Source: Oligoflexia bacterium (lineage in GTDB: Bacteria; Bdellovibrionota; UBA1018). From it: 64,000 bases of DNA. A model generated the notes under the pieces. That model was not told the DNA's origin. It worked only from the letters and a program-made list of their open reading frames with translations, and did not search any database. Shown here one piece after another: positions 47,057 through 56,246 of this stretch. Where the stretch lies: NCBI GenBank assembly GCA_903935335.1, contig CAIZRG010000046.1, forward strand, positions 1 through 64,000, read 5' to 3'. Numbering within the stretch: the first letter of the stretch is position 1; each line of letters starts with the position of its first letter. Made by a program: the position numbers and the translations under genes.

Positions 47057-47875
47057 ATGAGAAAAATAAAAAGGTTAACGCTTCTTGTTTTTTTTGGAGT
47101 TGTAGGGCTTGGGTTAGGCTTTTGGGTCTTGCCTTTATTAGGTCAGCTGGAGACCGTTCATCGGCTTAAGTTAGATTTAGAAGGAGTTTATGAGAAAACT
47201 TTAGAAGGGGGGCTTCATGCTTGGGTTAGGGATATCGGGCTAGGACAGGAGGGAAGAAGCTGTTTAGCTTTGATTCATGGGCTTGATCAGAATGCAATGA
47301 CTTGGGAGAAAATTCTCCTCATCCCTGAAAAAAAATGGAAAGAGATGGGTCTTGTGGATCCTCTGAAAATTTTTGCTTTGAATCTCCCAGGATCAGGCAA
47401 GAGTCCACCTGCAAAAGAAAAGAAAGAGGATCAAGTCCGTCGTCAAGCTCAGAAACTCAAAGAAGCTTTAGCACTGGAATGCCCTTCTTGGTTAGTGGTC
47501 GGGAACAGTTATGGAGGTTGGGTCGCTGCTTGGTTAGCATTTCTGTGGCCAAAAGGCATTCATCGCCTTTTATTGGTCGATTCTTTGGGCTTAAAAGAAA
47601 TGCGTCCTCCTATTTTATCTTGGTCCATTCCTCTTCAAGCTCAAGTAGATGAAGATGCTCTGAATTTGGTTTTGCCAAAGCTTGAAGTCCCTACCTTATT
47701 TTTATGGGGAAAAGAAGACACTGTGACTCCTCTGACTCAGGGGTACCAGATGAGAGCTTTGTTACGCTCAGCTATTTGGCGCGAAGCCTCACCCTGTGGC
47801 CATTGGCTCCAACTCGACTGCCCTTCTGTCGTGGCTCAGTCGATTGTCGATATGATTCATTACGGTTCGATTTGA
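47057..47875 (+). CDS. Alpha/beta hydrolase, membrane-anchored
   Basis: 272 residues with an N-terminal hydrophobic anchor (LTLLVFFGVVGLGLGFWVL). The oxyanion region is LIHGLDQNAMTW, the nucleophile elbow GNSYGGW, the acid WGKEDTVTPL and the His CGHWLQLD, so the catalytic triad is complete. Substrate is unknown. The ribosome site is GAGGGGGTGAG. Its last 104 bases overlap the convergent rluB gene, which is long for a bacterial convergent pair. Confidence 0.88.
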   Translation: MRKIKRLTLLVFFGVVGLGLGFWVLPLLGQLETVHRLKLDLEGVYEKTLEGGLHAWVRDIGLGQEGRSCLALIHGLDQNAMTWEKILLIPEKKWKEMGLVDPLKIFALNLPGSGKSPPAKEKKEDQVRRQAQKLKEALALECPSWLVVGNSYGGWVAAWLAFLWPKGIHRLLLVDSLGLKEMRPPILSWSIPLQAQVDEDALNLVLPKLEVPTLFLWGKEDTVTPLTQGYQMRALLRSAIWREASPCGHWLQLDCPSVVAQSIVDMIHYGSI

Positions 47876-48716
47876 TTTGTTTTTTGATGACGGGTTGAAT
47901 TTTAGGTTTTGTGGATGTAGCAGCGACTCTCGGACGAGAGGTTTTAACATCTTGTTCCCATCTCCTCTGAGCAAGTTCAGGCTGTTTTAAAAGGGCTTGG
48001 ACTTGAGAGCTTTTTAATCGGCGCATTTCCCCTGGCCTGAATCCTAGGAGAGTGAGGTGGCCCAACGCAAATCGAGTTATTTTGTCTACGAGGAAACCTC
48101 GAATCTCAAAGAAGACTTGAATATCAATAGCACCTCCCCCTTGAATAACAACCTCAATGAGGCTTTTGTTATTGAAAGACTGCAGAACTCGAATGGAGTG
48201 AGGTTTGATCGACTTTTTAGGGGGTCTGAATGAGGAAGACAGACGTTTTTCGTGGTAGCTTCGATGAAGGCGAGAGAGCATTTCAGAGTCGGGGTGTCCT
48301 TTCACTTTGACGTGATAAATTCTTAAGATATCCTTATGTTTTTGAAGCTTTTCAGCAAAATCACCGTCATTCGTTAAAAGCACTAATCCTTCACTTGTAA
48401 AATCTAGTCTTCCAATGGGGAATACTCTTTCTTCAATCTTTCGGAGATAGTCGCCGAGAGTGGGGCGATCTTGTGGGTCACTCAGCATACAAATAACGTT
48501 CTTGGGTTTATAAAAAGCCCAATAAACAGGTGTATCTTTCTGGTGAAGGAGCTTTCCTTTGACCTTAATAGCGTCTTTGCCCCACTGGGCTTTATCCCCG
48601 AGTTTGGCAGGTTTTCCATTGATTGTGACTAAACCTTCAGTGATGAGTTCCTCGGCTTTACGACGAGAGGCCACCCCAGCTTGAGCTAAAATTTTTTGAA
48701 CGCGTTCTAATGACAT
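47772..48716 (-). CDS. rluB: 23S rRNA pseudouridine synthase, RluB/RsuA family
   Basis: 314 residues from ATG 48716. An S4 RNA-binding domain comes first (ERVQKILAQAGVASRRKAEE), then the catalytic core with GRLDFTSEGLVLLTNDG, where the Asp is the nucleophile. A basic tail of about 70 residues follows (KPKIQPVIKKQIKSN), longer than typical. The tail is encoded by the stretch overlapping the hydrolase gene. An upstream TTG at 48767 would add 17 residues and overlap scpB; it is less likely. Confidence 0.92.
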   Translation of the reverse strand: MSLERVQKILAQAGVASRRKAEELITEGLVTINGKPAKLGDKAQWGKDAIKVKGKLLHQKDTPVYWAFYKPKNVICMLSDPQDRPTLGDYLRKIEERVFPIGRLDFTSEGLVLLTNDGDFAEKLQKHKDILRIYHVKVKGHPDSEMLSRLHRSYHEKRLSSSFRPPKKSIKPHSIRVLQSFNNKSLIEVVIQGGGAIDIQVFFEIRGFLVDKITRFALGHLTLLGFRPGEMRRLKSSQVQALLKQPELAQRRWEQDVKTSRPRVAATSTKPKIQPVIKKQIKSNRNESYRQSTEPRQKGSRVGANGHRVRLRAK

Positions 48717-48763
48717 AAGAAAAAAACCTATCACGACAATAGCCTGTGGGCCAAGAGACGTTT

Positions 48764-49801
48764 TCAACCTGATGGAGGTACATCAGCAGGTTGTAAGGCT
48801 AGGAGTTCTGCTGCCTTCAGTTCTTCTAAGTAAGGAGTGGAGGTTGGGATCGATGAAACTTTTTCTCGAATTTCCTTCAGAATCTTATCATCTTCTTTTG
48901 GGTTGTAATGAAGATCGGAAGAATGATCCGCTTTCATTTGCCCAACGAGGCGTCGCATCTCTCGAATCCTAGGGTCTTTTTCTTCAGCATCCTCTGGGTT
49001 TTGAGACTGAGATCCAGGAATCATTTGCTCAAGTTCCCTGAGTGAAGGAAGTGAGAAAAGGTCCTTCAAGCCAAATAGCTCTAAAAAATCTGGGGTGGTG
49101 GAGTAAAGAAGAGGACGTCCTGGGAGTTCAGATCTTCCTGTGATTTGAATCAGTTTTTTTTCCAATAAACCTCGGATAAAATAAGATGAATCAACCCCTC
49201 TGATTTTATCAATTTCTTCTTTTAAGATGGGCTGTTTATAGGCAATGATTGCAAGAGATTCCATGGCTCCACTGGAGAGGCGTTGAATCTGGACCTTAGC
49301 TAGCTTTTGAGCAAGTGAGGCTCGACCTGGTTTTGTTCTAAATTGATATCCATCATTGATCTCTAAAAGTTCAAATCCATGGTGGATCCCTTGGTAGCGC
49401 TGAACAAGAGTCAAAAGAGCTTCTTGCAGAAGATCAGAATTGAGTTCAAGACCCAGATAGATTTTAAATTTTTCTAAGGAAATCGGTTTATCCGACATAA
49501 ACAGCAGAGCTTCCAGACAGGATTGAATTTCATTCATATCCAGGGAACTCAATACAGGAAGAGGGTGGGGCATTTCCGAATTTTTCGCATCTTCTGCATT
49601 GAGGGATTCAGCTCTACTTTTTTCTAGGGCTTGGTCTTCTGCGATTTGAGCTTCCAAATCGAAGATCCGTTGCTCTGGGGTTTGGAGTTCCCTTTTCTCT
49701 TGTTCTTGTTCTTCTTTTTCTTGCTCTTTCATGACCTGGGCTAGTTTTTTAAGTTGATGATCGAGGTCTTCAGAGATCCATTCTGATTTTTTTTGATTCA
49801 T
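48764..49801 (-). CDS. scpB: Segregation and condensation protein B
   Basis: 345 residues. The ScpB core (about 92-255) has SCLEALLFMSDKPISLEKF, AIIAYKQPILKEEIDKIRG and ELPGRPLLYSTTPDFLELFG. It is flanked by an N-terminal charged coiled region (KEQEKEEQEQEKRELQ) and a C-terminal extension; classic ScpB is about 200 residues. With ScpA it forms the SMC condensin. The start lies 12 bases after the scpA stop. Confidence 0.95.
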   Translation of the reverse strand: MNQKKSEWISEDLDHQLKKLAQVMKEQEKEEQEQEKRELQTPEQRIFDLEAQIAEDQALEKSRAESLNAEDAKNSEMPHPLPVLSSLDMNEIQSCLEALLFMSDKPISLEKFKIYLGLELNSDLLQEALLTLVQRYQGIHHGFELLEINDGYQFRTKPGRASLAQKLAKVQIQRLSSGAMESLAIIAYKQPILKEEIDKIRGVDSSYFIRGLLEKKLIQITGRSELPGRPLLYSTTPDFLELFGLKDLFSLPSLRELEQMIPGSQSQNPEDAEEKDPRIREMRRLVGQMKADHSSDLHYNPKEDDKILKEIREKVSSIPTSTPYLEELKAAELLALQPADVPPSG

Positions 49802-49813
49802 AGTTTTCCAGAT

Positions 49814-50611
49814 TTAAGAGTTTACATAAGCTAATTCAGTTGTGATTAAGTCAAATCCTGAAGCCAATTTTTTATCGAAATCTTTGAGAGTTTCAATCAG
49901 TTCAAGGTAAATCTCAGCATAAACAATTTCTTGATAAAGACGCATTTTTTTTAATCGTCCTAGCTCAAGGGCAGCTAAGAAAGTAGCAACGATTTCTGGG
50001 CGACTGGGAGTTAGGCTCAGCAGTGTTTTAATCTCAACCCGTTTTCCAATGGGAAGTCGATTCTCAAATTCCATGATTTTATCCTGAATAGAAACTGTTT
50101 CTTTTTTAAGGACTTGTGTTCGTTTCCGAGCTCTCAAGCAAATATCTTGATAAGTAACGGCTAGATCAGAAATATTCATTTCTTTCCAGACCCGTTCAAT
50201 CGGAGGTTTTCGGTTAGCTCGGATAAAAACCTCGATTCCAAGATGGGGAAGTTGCGCTAGGGTTTCGCCTGCTTCTAAAAACCTTTGGTGCTCTAAGAGT
50301 TGGTGGACAAGGTCTTCTTGAGAAAATCCGGCTTCTTCTAATAAGTTTCCTGCAGCATCCGCTTGAGTTTCTTGAGGTAGGAGTGCTCGACTTTTCCAAT
50401 GCAAGAGAGTAGCTGCCATGACTAAAAACTCACTTGCAGCGTCAAAGTTGAGTTCCTGCATCAAACGAACATAAGCTAAATATTGATCCGTGATTTTTGT
50501 GATAGAAACGGATGAGATATCAAGCTCATGGGTTTGAATGAGGTAAAGTAAAAGATCGAGTGGCCCTTCAAAGCTCTCGAGTCTAACAGTAATCGGGACT
50601 CTTTGACCCAT
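49814..50611 (-). CDS. scpA: Segregation and condensation protein A (kleisin)
   Basis: 265 residues. The kleisin N-terminus is VRLESFEGPLDLLLYLIQTH, followed by AATLLHWKSRALLP, and the C-terminal winged helix includes IVATFLAALELGRLKKMRLY. It bridges SMC heads together with ScpB. Its ATG shares a base with the trpS stop codon, so translation is coupled. Confidence 0.96.
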   Translation of the reverse strand: MGQRVPITVRLESFEGPLDLLLYLIQTHELDISSVSITKITDQYLAYVRLMQELNFDAASEFLVMAATLLHWKSRALLPQETQADAAGNLLEEAGFSQEDLVHQLLEHQRFLEAGETLAQLPHLGIEVFIRANRKPPIERVWKEMNISDLAVTYQDICLRARKRTQVLKKETVSIQDKIMEFENRLPIGKRVEIKTLLSLTPSRPEIVATFLAALELGRLKKMRLYQEIVYAEIYLELIETLKDFDKKLASGFDLITTELAYVNS

Positions 50612-51624
50612 TAGTATCTTCCTCCCACACAGCCTATTTTATCGTATACTCGGGATAAAGTCCTTTGTGCTTTTTCTCGGGCACGATGGGCTCCTTGTTT
50701 TAAAAGAGCGTCAAGATAATTTCGATCCTTTAAAAGCTCAGCCGTTTTTGAACGAATGGGAGCAATGGTTTCAATGACTCTATCTGCAGTTTCTATTTTT
50801 AAATGTCCATACTGTTTTCCCCGGTATTGGTTCACCCATTCCTCTGGAGTTTTTCCTGTGAGGGCACAGGAGATATCAATGAGATTTTTAATCCCGGGTT
50901 GATCATTTCTATAAATAATTTCCTGACCTGAGTCTGTGACTGCACGCTTGAACTTTTTTTTGATCTGATCGTCTGAATCCATCAGGTAAATCACACCATT
51001 AGGATCCGGATCCGATTTTGACATTTTTATTTGTGGATTTTGGAGACTCATGATTCTAGCTCCGATGGGAGGACTATAGATTTCAGGTACTGTAAACAGA
51101 TTTTCTCCATAAAGATGATTGATTCGAATCGCAAGATCTCGAGTGATCTCTAAGTGTTGCTTTTGATCTTCCCCGACCGGAACTAAATGAGTTTGATAAA
51201 GTAAAATGTCAGCGGCCATCAAAACAGGGTAGGTAAAAAGTCCAGCAGGGATGTTCTTTCCTTGCTGTGTGCTTTTATCTTTATACTGGGTCATACGACC
51301 CAGTTCGCCCATATAAGTAAAGCAATTGAGGATCCAAGAAAGCTCAGCATGTTCTGGCACATGGGACTGAATAAACAGGATAGCTTGATCAGGATGGATA
51401 CCTGAAGCGATATAGGTAGCTACGGCTTGGTAGGTTTGTTCTTTAAGTTGTGCAGGATCTCTTTTTACGGTCAAAGCATGAAGGTCTACTGCAAAAAAAA
51501 TACATTCATAGTCGTGTTGGAGTTTGATCCAGTTTTTGAGAGCTCCTAAGTAATTTCCAAGAGTCAGTTGATGGGAAGGTTGAACAGCTGAAAGCATGAT
51601 TTTTTGAGAAGGACGAACGTTCAT
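50611..51624 (-). CDS. trpS: Tryptophanyl-tRNA synthetase
   Basis: 337 residues, class I. The HIGH-equivalent region is QPSHQLTLGNYLGALKNW and the KMSKS loop is intact (KMSKSDPDPNG). VLMAADILLYQTHLVPVGED and QHLEITRDLAIRIN match bacterial TrpS. It charges tRNA-Trp. It lies in the order Xer - M50 peptidase - trpS - scpA - scpB - rluB. Confidence 0.97.
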   Translation of the reverse strand: MNVRPSQKIMLSAVQPSHQLTLGNYLGALKNWIKLQHDYECIFFAVDLHALTVKRDPAQLKEQTYQAVATYIASGIHPDQAILFIQSHVPEHAELSWILNCFTYMGELGRMTQYKDKSTQQGKNIPAGLFTYPVLMAADILLYQTHLVPVGEDQKQHLEITRDLAIRINHLYGENLFTVPEIYSPPIGARIMSLQNPQIKMSKSDPDPNGVIYLMDSDDQIKKKFKRAVTDSGQEIIYRNDQPGIKNLIDISCALTGKTPEEWVNQYRGKQYGHLKIETADRVIETIAPIRSKTAELLKDRNYLDALLKQGAHRAREKAQRTLSRVYDKIGCVGGRY

Positions 51625-51625
51625 T

Positions 51626-52309
51626 TTAAAAATTTACTCCACTGAATCCAAAGATTTGGCTTACCCCCAGTAGGGTGAAATGAGTGCAAAACCGAATCGG
51701 ATAACTTAAAAATGAAAGCGCTCCGCTGAGGAGTAAAGCCATGAGAATAAAAAAACTGTACTGAGTGAGCAATTCAAATTTTTTAGCTGCTTCATAAGGC
51801 AAAAATGATTCAATGATTTTACTTCCATCTAAAGGGGGTAAAGGAATCAGGTTGAAAATTCCAAGTGCATAGTTCAATGAAACAGACACATAGGTCATTG
51901 CAATAAGAGGTTCGAATAGATAAAAATCTCTTGGAATCCAAGCTTGAATGGCACAAAACACGAAAGCAGAACCAATGGCTAGAAGAAAGTTCATACCAGG
52001 TCCTGCAAAAGATACCCAAAATAATCCTGGTCGATATTTTCGAAACTGATTCGGGTTGATCGGAACTGGACGGGCCCATCCAAACAAAAAATGCATTCCA
52101 GTTAGCATGTTAATGATTGGGAAAACTACAGTTCCTAATGGATCTAGGTGAGGGAGGGGATTGAGGGTGAGTCTGCCCTGGTTTTTGGCTGTTTCATCTC
52201 CCCATCGATAAGCCATCCACCCATGGGCAAATTCATGAAAAACAACAGCCATGATAAATGGAACAAGCTGAATAGAAAGCATTTGCATGCGTTCGGAAAA
52301 TGATACCAT
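51626..52309 (-). CDS. Site-2 protease family (M50) membrane protein
   Basis: 227 residues with about five membrane helices. The zinc motif HEFAH (FHEFAHGWMAYRWGD) and the second motif NLIPLPPLDGSKI (the Asp ligand) are present. It fits the small soluble-domain-free group of site-2 proteases. It may process membrane proteins, but the substrate is unknown. It ends one base before the trpS start. Confidence 0.92.
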   Translation of the reverse strand: MVSFSERMQMLSIQLVPFIMAVVFHEFAHGWMAYRWGDETAKNQGRLTLNPLPHLDPLGTVVFPIINMLTGMHFLFGWARPVPINPNQFRKYRPGLFWVSFAGPGMNFLLAIGSAFVFCAIQAWIPRDFYLFEPLIAMTYVSVSLNYALGIFNLIPLPPLDGSKIIESFLPYEAAKKFELLTQYSFFILMALLLSGALSFLSYPIRFCTHFTLLGVSQIFGFSGVNF

Positions 52310-52321
52310 TTTGTCTAAATA

Positions 52322-53257
52322 TCATAAGTCTTCGCCTCTGGGATGAAATTTACGGTGAGCTTCCTTAAGATGTGCCGGAGTAATATGAGTGTAAATTTGA
52401 GTCGTTGTAAGATCAGAGTGCCCTAAGAGCATTTGGAGGGAGCGAAGTTGAATTCCAGACTGCAGAAGGTGGGTAGCAAAAGAGTGTCTGAGGGTATGAG
52501 GAGAAAGATGAGAAATTTGAGCTTGTTCGGCCAAGGCTTTCAGGATTTTCCAAAGAGCCTGGCGGCTGATGGGTTCTCCACGGTGATTGAGAAAAAGGCA
52601 GTCTGATTTCGGATTCAAATAAGCTCTCCATCTTTGAAGATAACTCCAGAGGATGTCTCCAGCAATAGGAGCAAAAGGAGCAATTCGTTCCTTGCTTCCT
52701 TTGCCCTGCACTTTGATGTACCCTTGCTCTAAATCCAGTTGATGAGGGGTGAGTTGTAGAAGTTCAGAGACTCGAGTTCCGGTTGCATACAGGATATAAA
52801 CCATCGCTTGGTCTCGAGCCCTGAGAGCTTGAGCCTGGGGTCCTGTATAAGGCAAACCTTCTTTTACTTTTTCTAAGAGTTGATCTACTTGTGCAATCGA
52901 TAAAAAATGAGGTAAATGGTTTGAAAGTTGAGGGGTTTCAAGGTTTTCAGTTGGGTTTTGTTCAAAACCTTTTTCAAGAACACAGAACTTAAAGAATTGT
53001 CGCAGGGCGCTCGTTTTCCGAGCGAGGGAGGTAGGCTTGAGCTGCAAAGAGGAAAGGAACTTCAAAAACTCATGAATATCTTGGGACTTAAGGTCACTCA
53101 GAGAAGAGACAATTGCGTGATCTTGAAGCCATTGGGAAAACTGGGAAAGATCAGTCCGATAAGCTGAAAGGGTGAGTTCAGCCATGCCTCGGTCAATTCT
53201 TTGACATTGCAAAAAGTCTTCCATGAGATCATTGATTTTCGGAAAAGTATTTTTCAT
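52322..53257 (-). CDS. Tyrosine recombinase, XerC/XerD family
   Basis: 311 residues from ATG 53257 (a GTG at 53269 would add four). A SAM-like N-terminal domain is followed by the catalytic domain with Arg in YATGTRVSELL, Lys in VQGKGSKER, HxxR in SPHTLRHSFATHLL, His in LLGHSDLTTTQ and nucleophile Tyr in IYTHI. Full length and location beside chromosome-maintenance genes indicate chromosome-dimer resolution at dif rather than a mobile integrase. I did not find a dif site. Confidence 0.93.
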   Translation of the reverse strand: MKNTFPKINDLMEDFLQCQRIDRGMAELTLSAYRTDLSQFSQWLQDHAIVSSLSDLKSQDIHEFLKFLSSLQLKPTSLARKTSALRQFFKFCVLEKGFEQNPTENLETPQLSNHLPHFLSIAQVDQLLEKVKEGLPYTGPQAQALRARDQAMVYILYATGTRVSELLQLTPHQLDLEQGYIKVQGKGSKERIAPFAPIAGDILWSYLQRWRAYLNPKSDCLFLNHRGEPISRQALWKILKALAEQAQISHLSPHTLRHSFATHLLQSGIQLRSLQMLLGHSDLTTTQIYTHITPAHLKEAHRKFHPRGEDL

Positions 53258-53366
53258 ATTCTTGAGCACTTGTTACGCAAGGTTAATCTGATATCTATGT
53301 CTTTCACATTTATTTTAGTTTTTCACGGATTGATTATTCATCTTGATTTCCGTTAAAATAAAACTA

Positions 53367-54431
53367 ATGCAGTGTGTTCAGAAGATGATTCAAGTGGGGG
53401 TTTTATTTTTTTTCTGGGTTGCAGTTCATTCCAGGGTTTGGGCTGAACCTCAGGCAGGTTCGTCTGATTCAGGGTCAGCTCTGCGAAAAACAACCTGGAG
53501 GGCTCAGATCCTTCGGGGTAGAGAGAGTCAAATTCAGGGATTAACTTTTGTAGAATCCACAATTCCAGTGGTTCTTGTTCTAAAAGAAGAGGTCTTACGT
53601 CCAGCGGTAGAGCTCGTTGGGTATTATTCTCGACCGGGTTGGAGATTAGTGGCTCAGGGTTATTCTCTTCTAGGAAAAATGCCGGATGAAACAGAATTTA
53701 AGTTTTTTACTTATCTTAACTCTGCTTTGAATCAATTGACATTGGTAGCTTGGGGTCCTTCAGATCAAAAAGAAGAAGAACAGGTGATGATTTTATCTCC
53801 TGAGGCTAAAGAGTTTCGAATTTCTCCACCCTGGGGGGAATCAGTGATTTCTCTAGGGGCCGGAAGTTTTAGCTATTTTCAGAGTGATTATGGTTATTTT
53901 AGCTCTTTGCCTTTATTGCTTCATGTGAACTACAGTACTCCCAGGTGGAAGCTTCCTGTTGGGATTTATACCGCTCTTCAGTCAACGATATTGACGACCC
54001 AATCCAATCCAAAAGACTTAAGTCCTCAGATTGTCTCTGGTAATTTAGATTTGACCTATCGTTTTAGGCCAAAGCTTTCATCTCCTTATCGGTGGAATGT
54101 TCTGGCAGGAGGTTCTTACCTGACCCTGATTTCAAATGCGAGCCCTTTTGGGTTTGCTAATTTATTAGCCTTTGAGTTTGGAGCTTTTGTGGATTATGTG
54201 ATTTCTACAGAGTCTTCTTGGGTGGCTCGGCTTCATTACTCACCCCTAGGAAGCTTGACAGATTTTTCTCAGCACGGAATTCAATTCAGATTGGGTTGGA
54301 CGACTACTTTATCTAACTTTCATCGAATTGAATTGCTTATTTCACTTTTAAATTACCACTTCCTTCAAAGTGATCAAGTCACTAAAGTTCAGTCCAATAT
54401 CTGGGGATTGACTTTGGGTTATGCTCTTTGA
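53367..54431 (+). CDS. Exported hypothetical protein, probable outer-membrane barrel
   Basis: About 354 residues from ATG 53367, with a leader (GVLFFFWVAVHSRVWA) and then a soluble domain (about 40-150) resembling a small beta-sandwich. The C-terminal 200 residues alternate like a beta-barrel (GIYTALQSTILTTQ, GAFVDYVISTESSWVARLHY). The final residues are LGYAL. No family was recognised. Start choice is uncertain: TTG 53343 and ATG 53385 are alternatives. It is divergent from the Xer gene. Confidence 0.6.
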   Translation: MQCVQKMIQVGVLFFFWVAVHSRVWAEPQAGSSDSGSALRKTTWRAQILRGRESQIQGLTFVESTIPVVLVLKEEVLRPAVELVGYYSRPGWRLVAQGYSLLGKMPDETEFKFFTYLNSALNQLTLVAWGPSDQKEEEQVMILSPEAKEFRISPPWGESVISLGAGSFSYFQSDYGYFSSLPLLLHVNYSTPRWKLPVGIYTALQSTILTTQSNPKDLSPQIVSGNLDLTYRFRPKLSSPYRWNVLAGGSYLTLISNASPFGFANLLAFEFGAFVDYVISTESSWVARLHYSPLGSLTDFSQHGIQFRLGWTTTLSNFHRIELLISLLNYHFLQSDQVTKVQSNIWGLTLGYAL

Positions 54432-54518
54432 GGTGTTGCAATTTAATCTATAAATAAATATAATAAAAAAGTTTTATGAGACTTGATTGTTATAGTTTTT
54501 TAGATTAAAAGTATTTTT

Positions 54519-56246
54519 ATGCATGTCAACAGATATTATAAATTCTTCTTTTTTAGTTTAATTTTACAGATGTTGAGTACTTCAGTATTTGCTCAAAAAA
54601 TTGGAATCTTAGGTTGTATTCATGGTGATGTCCAGATTCTTAAAAAAGTACTGACTCAGATGAAATCAGAAGGGGTGGGCTATTTGATTGGGACAGGGGA
54701 TTTTGTTTCTTCTAAAGACTCACTGGATGATGTATTAAAAATATTATCAGTTGATTCTGGATTGAGTCGAGATGCAATTTATCTCATGCCTGGAAACTGG
54801 GAAAACGGATTTAATACGAAGAGGTCTGTTGAGTCAAATCTGAAAATTTTTCATAAATATGGGAGACTCATTTCTGAAGACTATTCTAAAAGTGGGTTAA
54901 TTGAAATTTACGGAAAAAAAATTCAAGTATCTCATTTCCCTCAATATACCATCCCCATGCATTTACTTCCTCCTTTACAATTCCTGTATCGGTTTTTTCC
55001 TGACGAAGCTCATATTATTCAGACAATGACTTATCAGTCTGAAATCGCTCAAGATATTGATTTAAGTTTGTATGGTCATACGCATATTCGTGGTTATTTC
55101 TATGATCAAAAAAATTTAATACTGACAGTGAATTCAGGTGGATTAACTGACAAAAAAAAACCAGATGAAAAGAAATCGTTTGCTATTTATGATGTTGATC
55201 AAGCGCAGATTGAATTTTATGATGCAGAAGCTGATGGTCTGACTTTGATTGAGATCGTTCCATTGCAGAGACCTCATTTATCTGAAAAAAAAGATGTTTT
55301 TGAAGTAGGAAATTTTGAAATCTGTGATTTAGAACAGCAAGAGTTGCGTGGAATGTCTGAGTTATTTCAGGGGCTAGAAGGAATATTTGAAAAAATGATT
55401 TCAGCTTCTTGTCTGATGAGTCCTTTGGAGAAGTTAAGCAAACTCATGGAGTCACTTCCAGTTCATAAGGTCACTCCATTAGAAAAAAAATATATTCAAA
55501 AAGTAAATAGTATTTTAGAACAAGATTCAGATTTAATCCCTGAAATCATTTACCATCATGGATCTCATGAATATATGAAAAAATACATTGAAAATAAGCA
55601 GATTTCCTTAGAGGACTGGGATCAGTGGATGTCGACGTCAAGGATGGAAAATTACAGAAAAGGACTTTATGGAACGTTTTCTAAACGGTTCATACCTGAA
55701 AGCAATAGTGTCTGTCCTGAGACGATTGAAGTTCATCTTAAGAAAGAGTGTCGTCATCCATCGCGAGTAAGCACTGTCGCTCAGCTGGGTCGGGATAAAA
55801 GATTTATTGAGTGGGCAAAACTCGAGAATATTTTAAAACAAGAAAAGAATGAAAAAATTAATAATATTCAAGATTATTTTGATCAATGTTTCGCTACAGA
55901 TAAAAATATTGAAAAAAATATTAATGAGTTTAATTATTATACTCTTGCTTCAGTTGCAGGTTCTTTAAAAGCATTTGAATCTTTTGAAGGATTTCAGGCA
56001 AAGTATGAGCCTGAAGCTCGAGGATTTTGTGGTGAAGTGATCCATCAGTATTTAAATGAACAAAAAATTGCAATAGTCTTGGATGATGCATATCAGCGAT
56101 ATGATCATGCGGTTTATGTTCGAGATCCAAGCTGTATTGAAGACATCCAAGTCGCCTTGCCAACTCAATTGGGTGAGAGCTACTTATGCTTAGAGGTAGG
56201 ATGCACTCTCCGCCCTTTTGCTACTTATTCAATCAGAATGAAATAG
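54519..56246 (+). CDS. Exported calcineurin-like metallophosphoesterase with large unknown C-terminal domain
   Basis: 575 residues. The signal peptide is FFFFSLILQMLSTSVFA, cleaved before QKIG. Metallophosphoesterase motifs are in order: GILGCIHGD, GTGDF, PGNWENG, VSHFP and YGHTHIRGY, giving a plausible two-metal site in the YfcE/MJ0936-like superfamily. After about residue 235 comes roughly 340 residues I cannot assign, containing several Cys (ECRHPSR, GFCGEVIH, CLEVGC). It is predicted periplasmic or secreted. It lies in an AT-rich segment with other exported enzymes. Confidence 0.8.
   Translation: MHVNRYYKFFFFSLILQMLSTSVFAQKIGILGCIHGDVQILKKVLTQMKSEGVGYLIGTGDFVSSKDSLDDVLKILSVDSGLSRDAIYLMPGNWENGFNTKRSVESNLKIFHKYGRLISEDYSKSGLIEIYGKKIQVSHFPQYTIPMHLLPPLQFLYRFFPDEAHIIQTMTYQSEIAQDIDLSLYGHTHIRGYFYDQKNLILTVNSGGLTDKKKPDEKKSFAIYDVDQAQIEFYDAEADGLTLIEIVPLQRPHLSEKKDVFEVGNFEICDLEQQELRGMSELFQGLEGIFEKMISASCLMSPLEKLSKLMESLPVHKVTPLEKKYIQKVNSILEQDSDLIPEIIYHHGSHEYMKKYIENKQISLEDWDQWMSTSRMENYRKGLYGTFSKRFIPESNSVCPETIEVHLKKECRHPSRVSTVAQLGRDKRFIEWAKLENILKQEKNEKINNIQDYFDQCFATDKNIEKNINEFNYYTLASVAGSLKAFESFEGFQAKYEPEARGFCGEVIHQYLNEQKIAIVLDDAYQRYDHAVYVRDPSCIEDIQVALPTQLGESYLCLEVGCTLRPFATYSIRMK

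Noticed and set aside
52322-53257. Integrase of a mobile element
   Set aside because: Length, motifs and placement beside trpS and scpAB fit a housekeeping Xer recombinase; no attachment-site repeats or phage genes are nearby.
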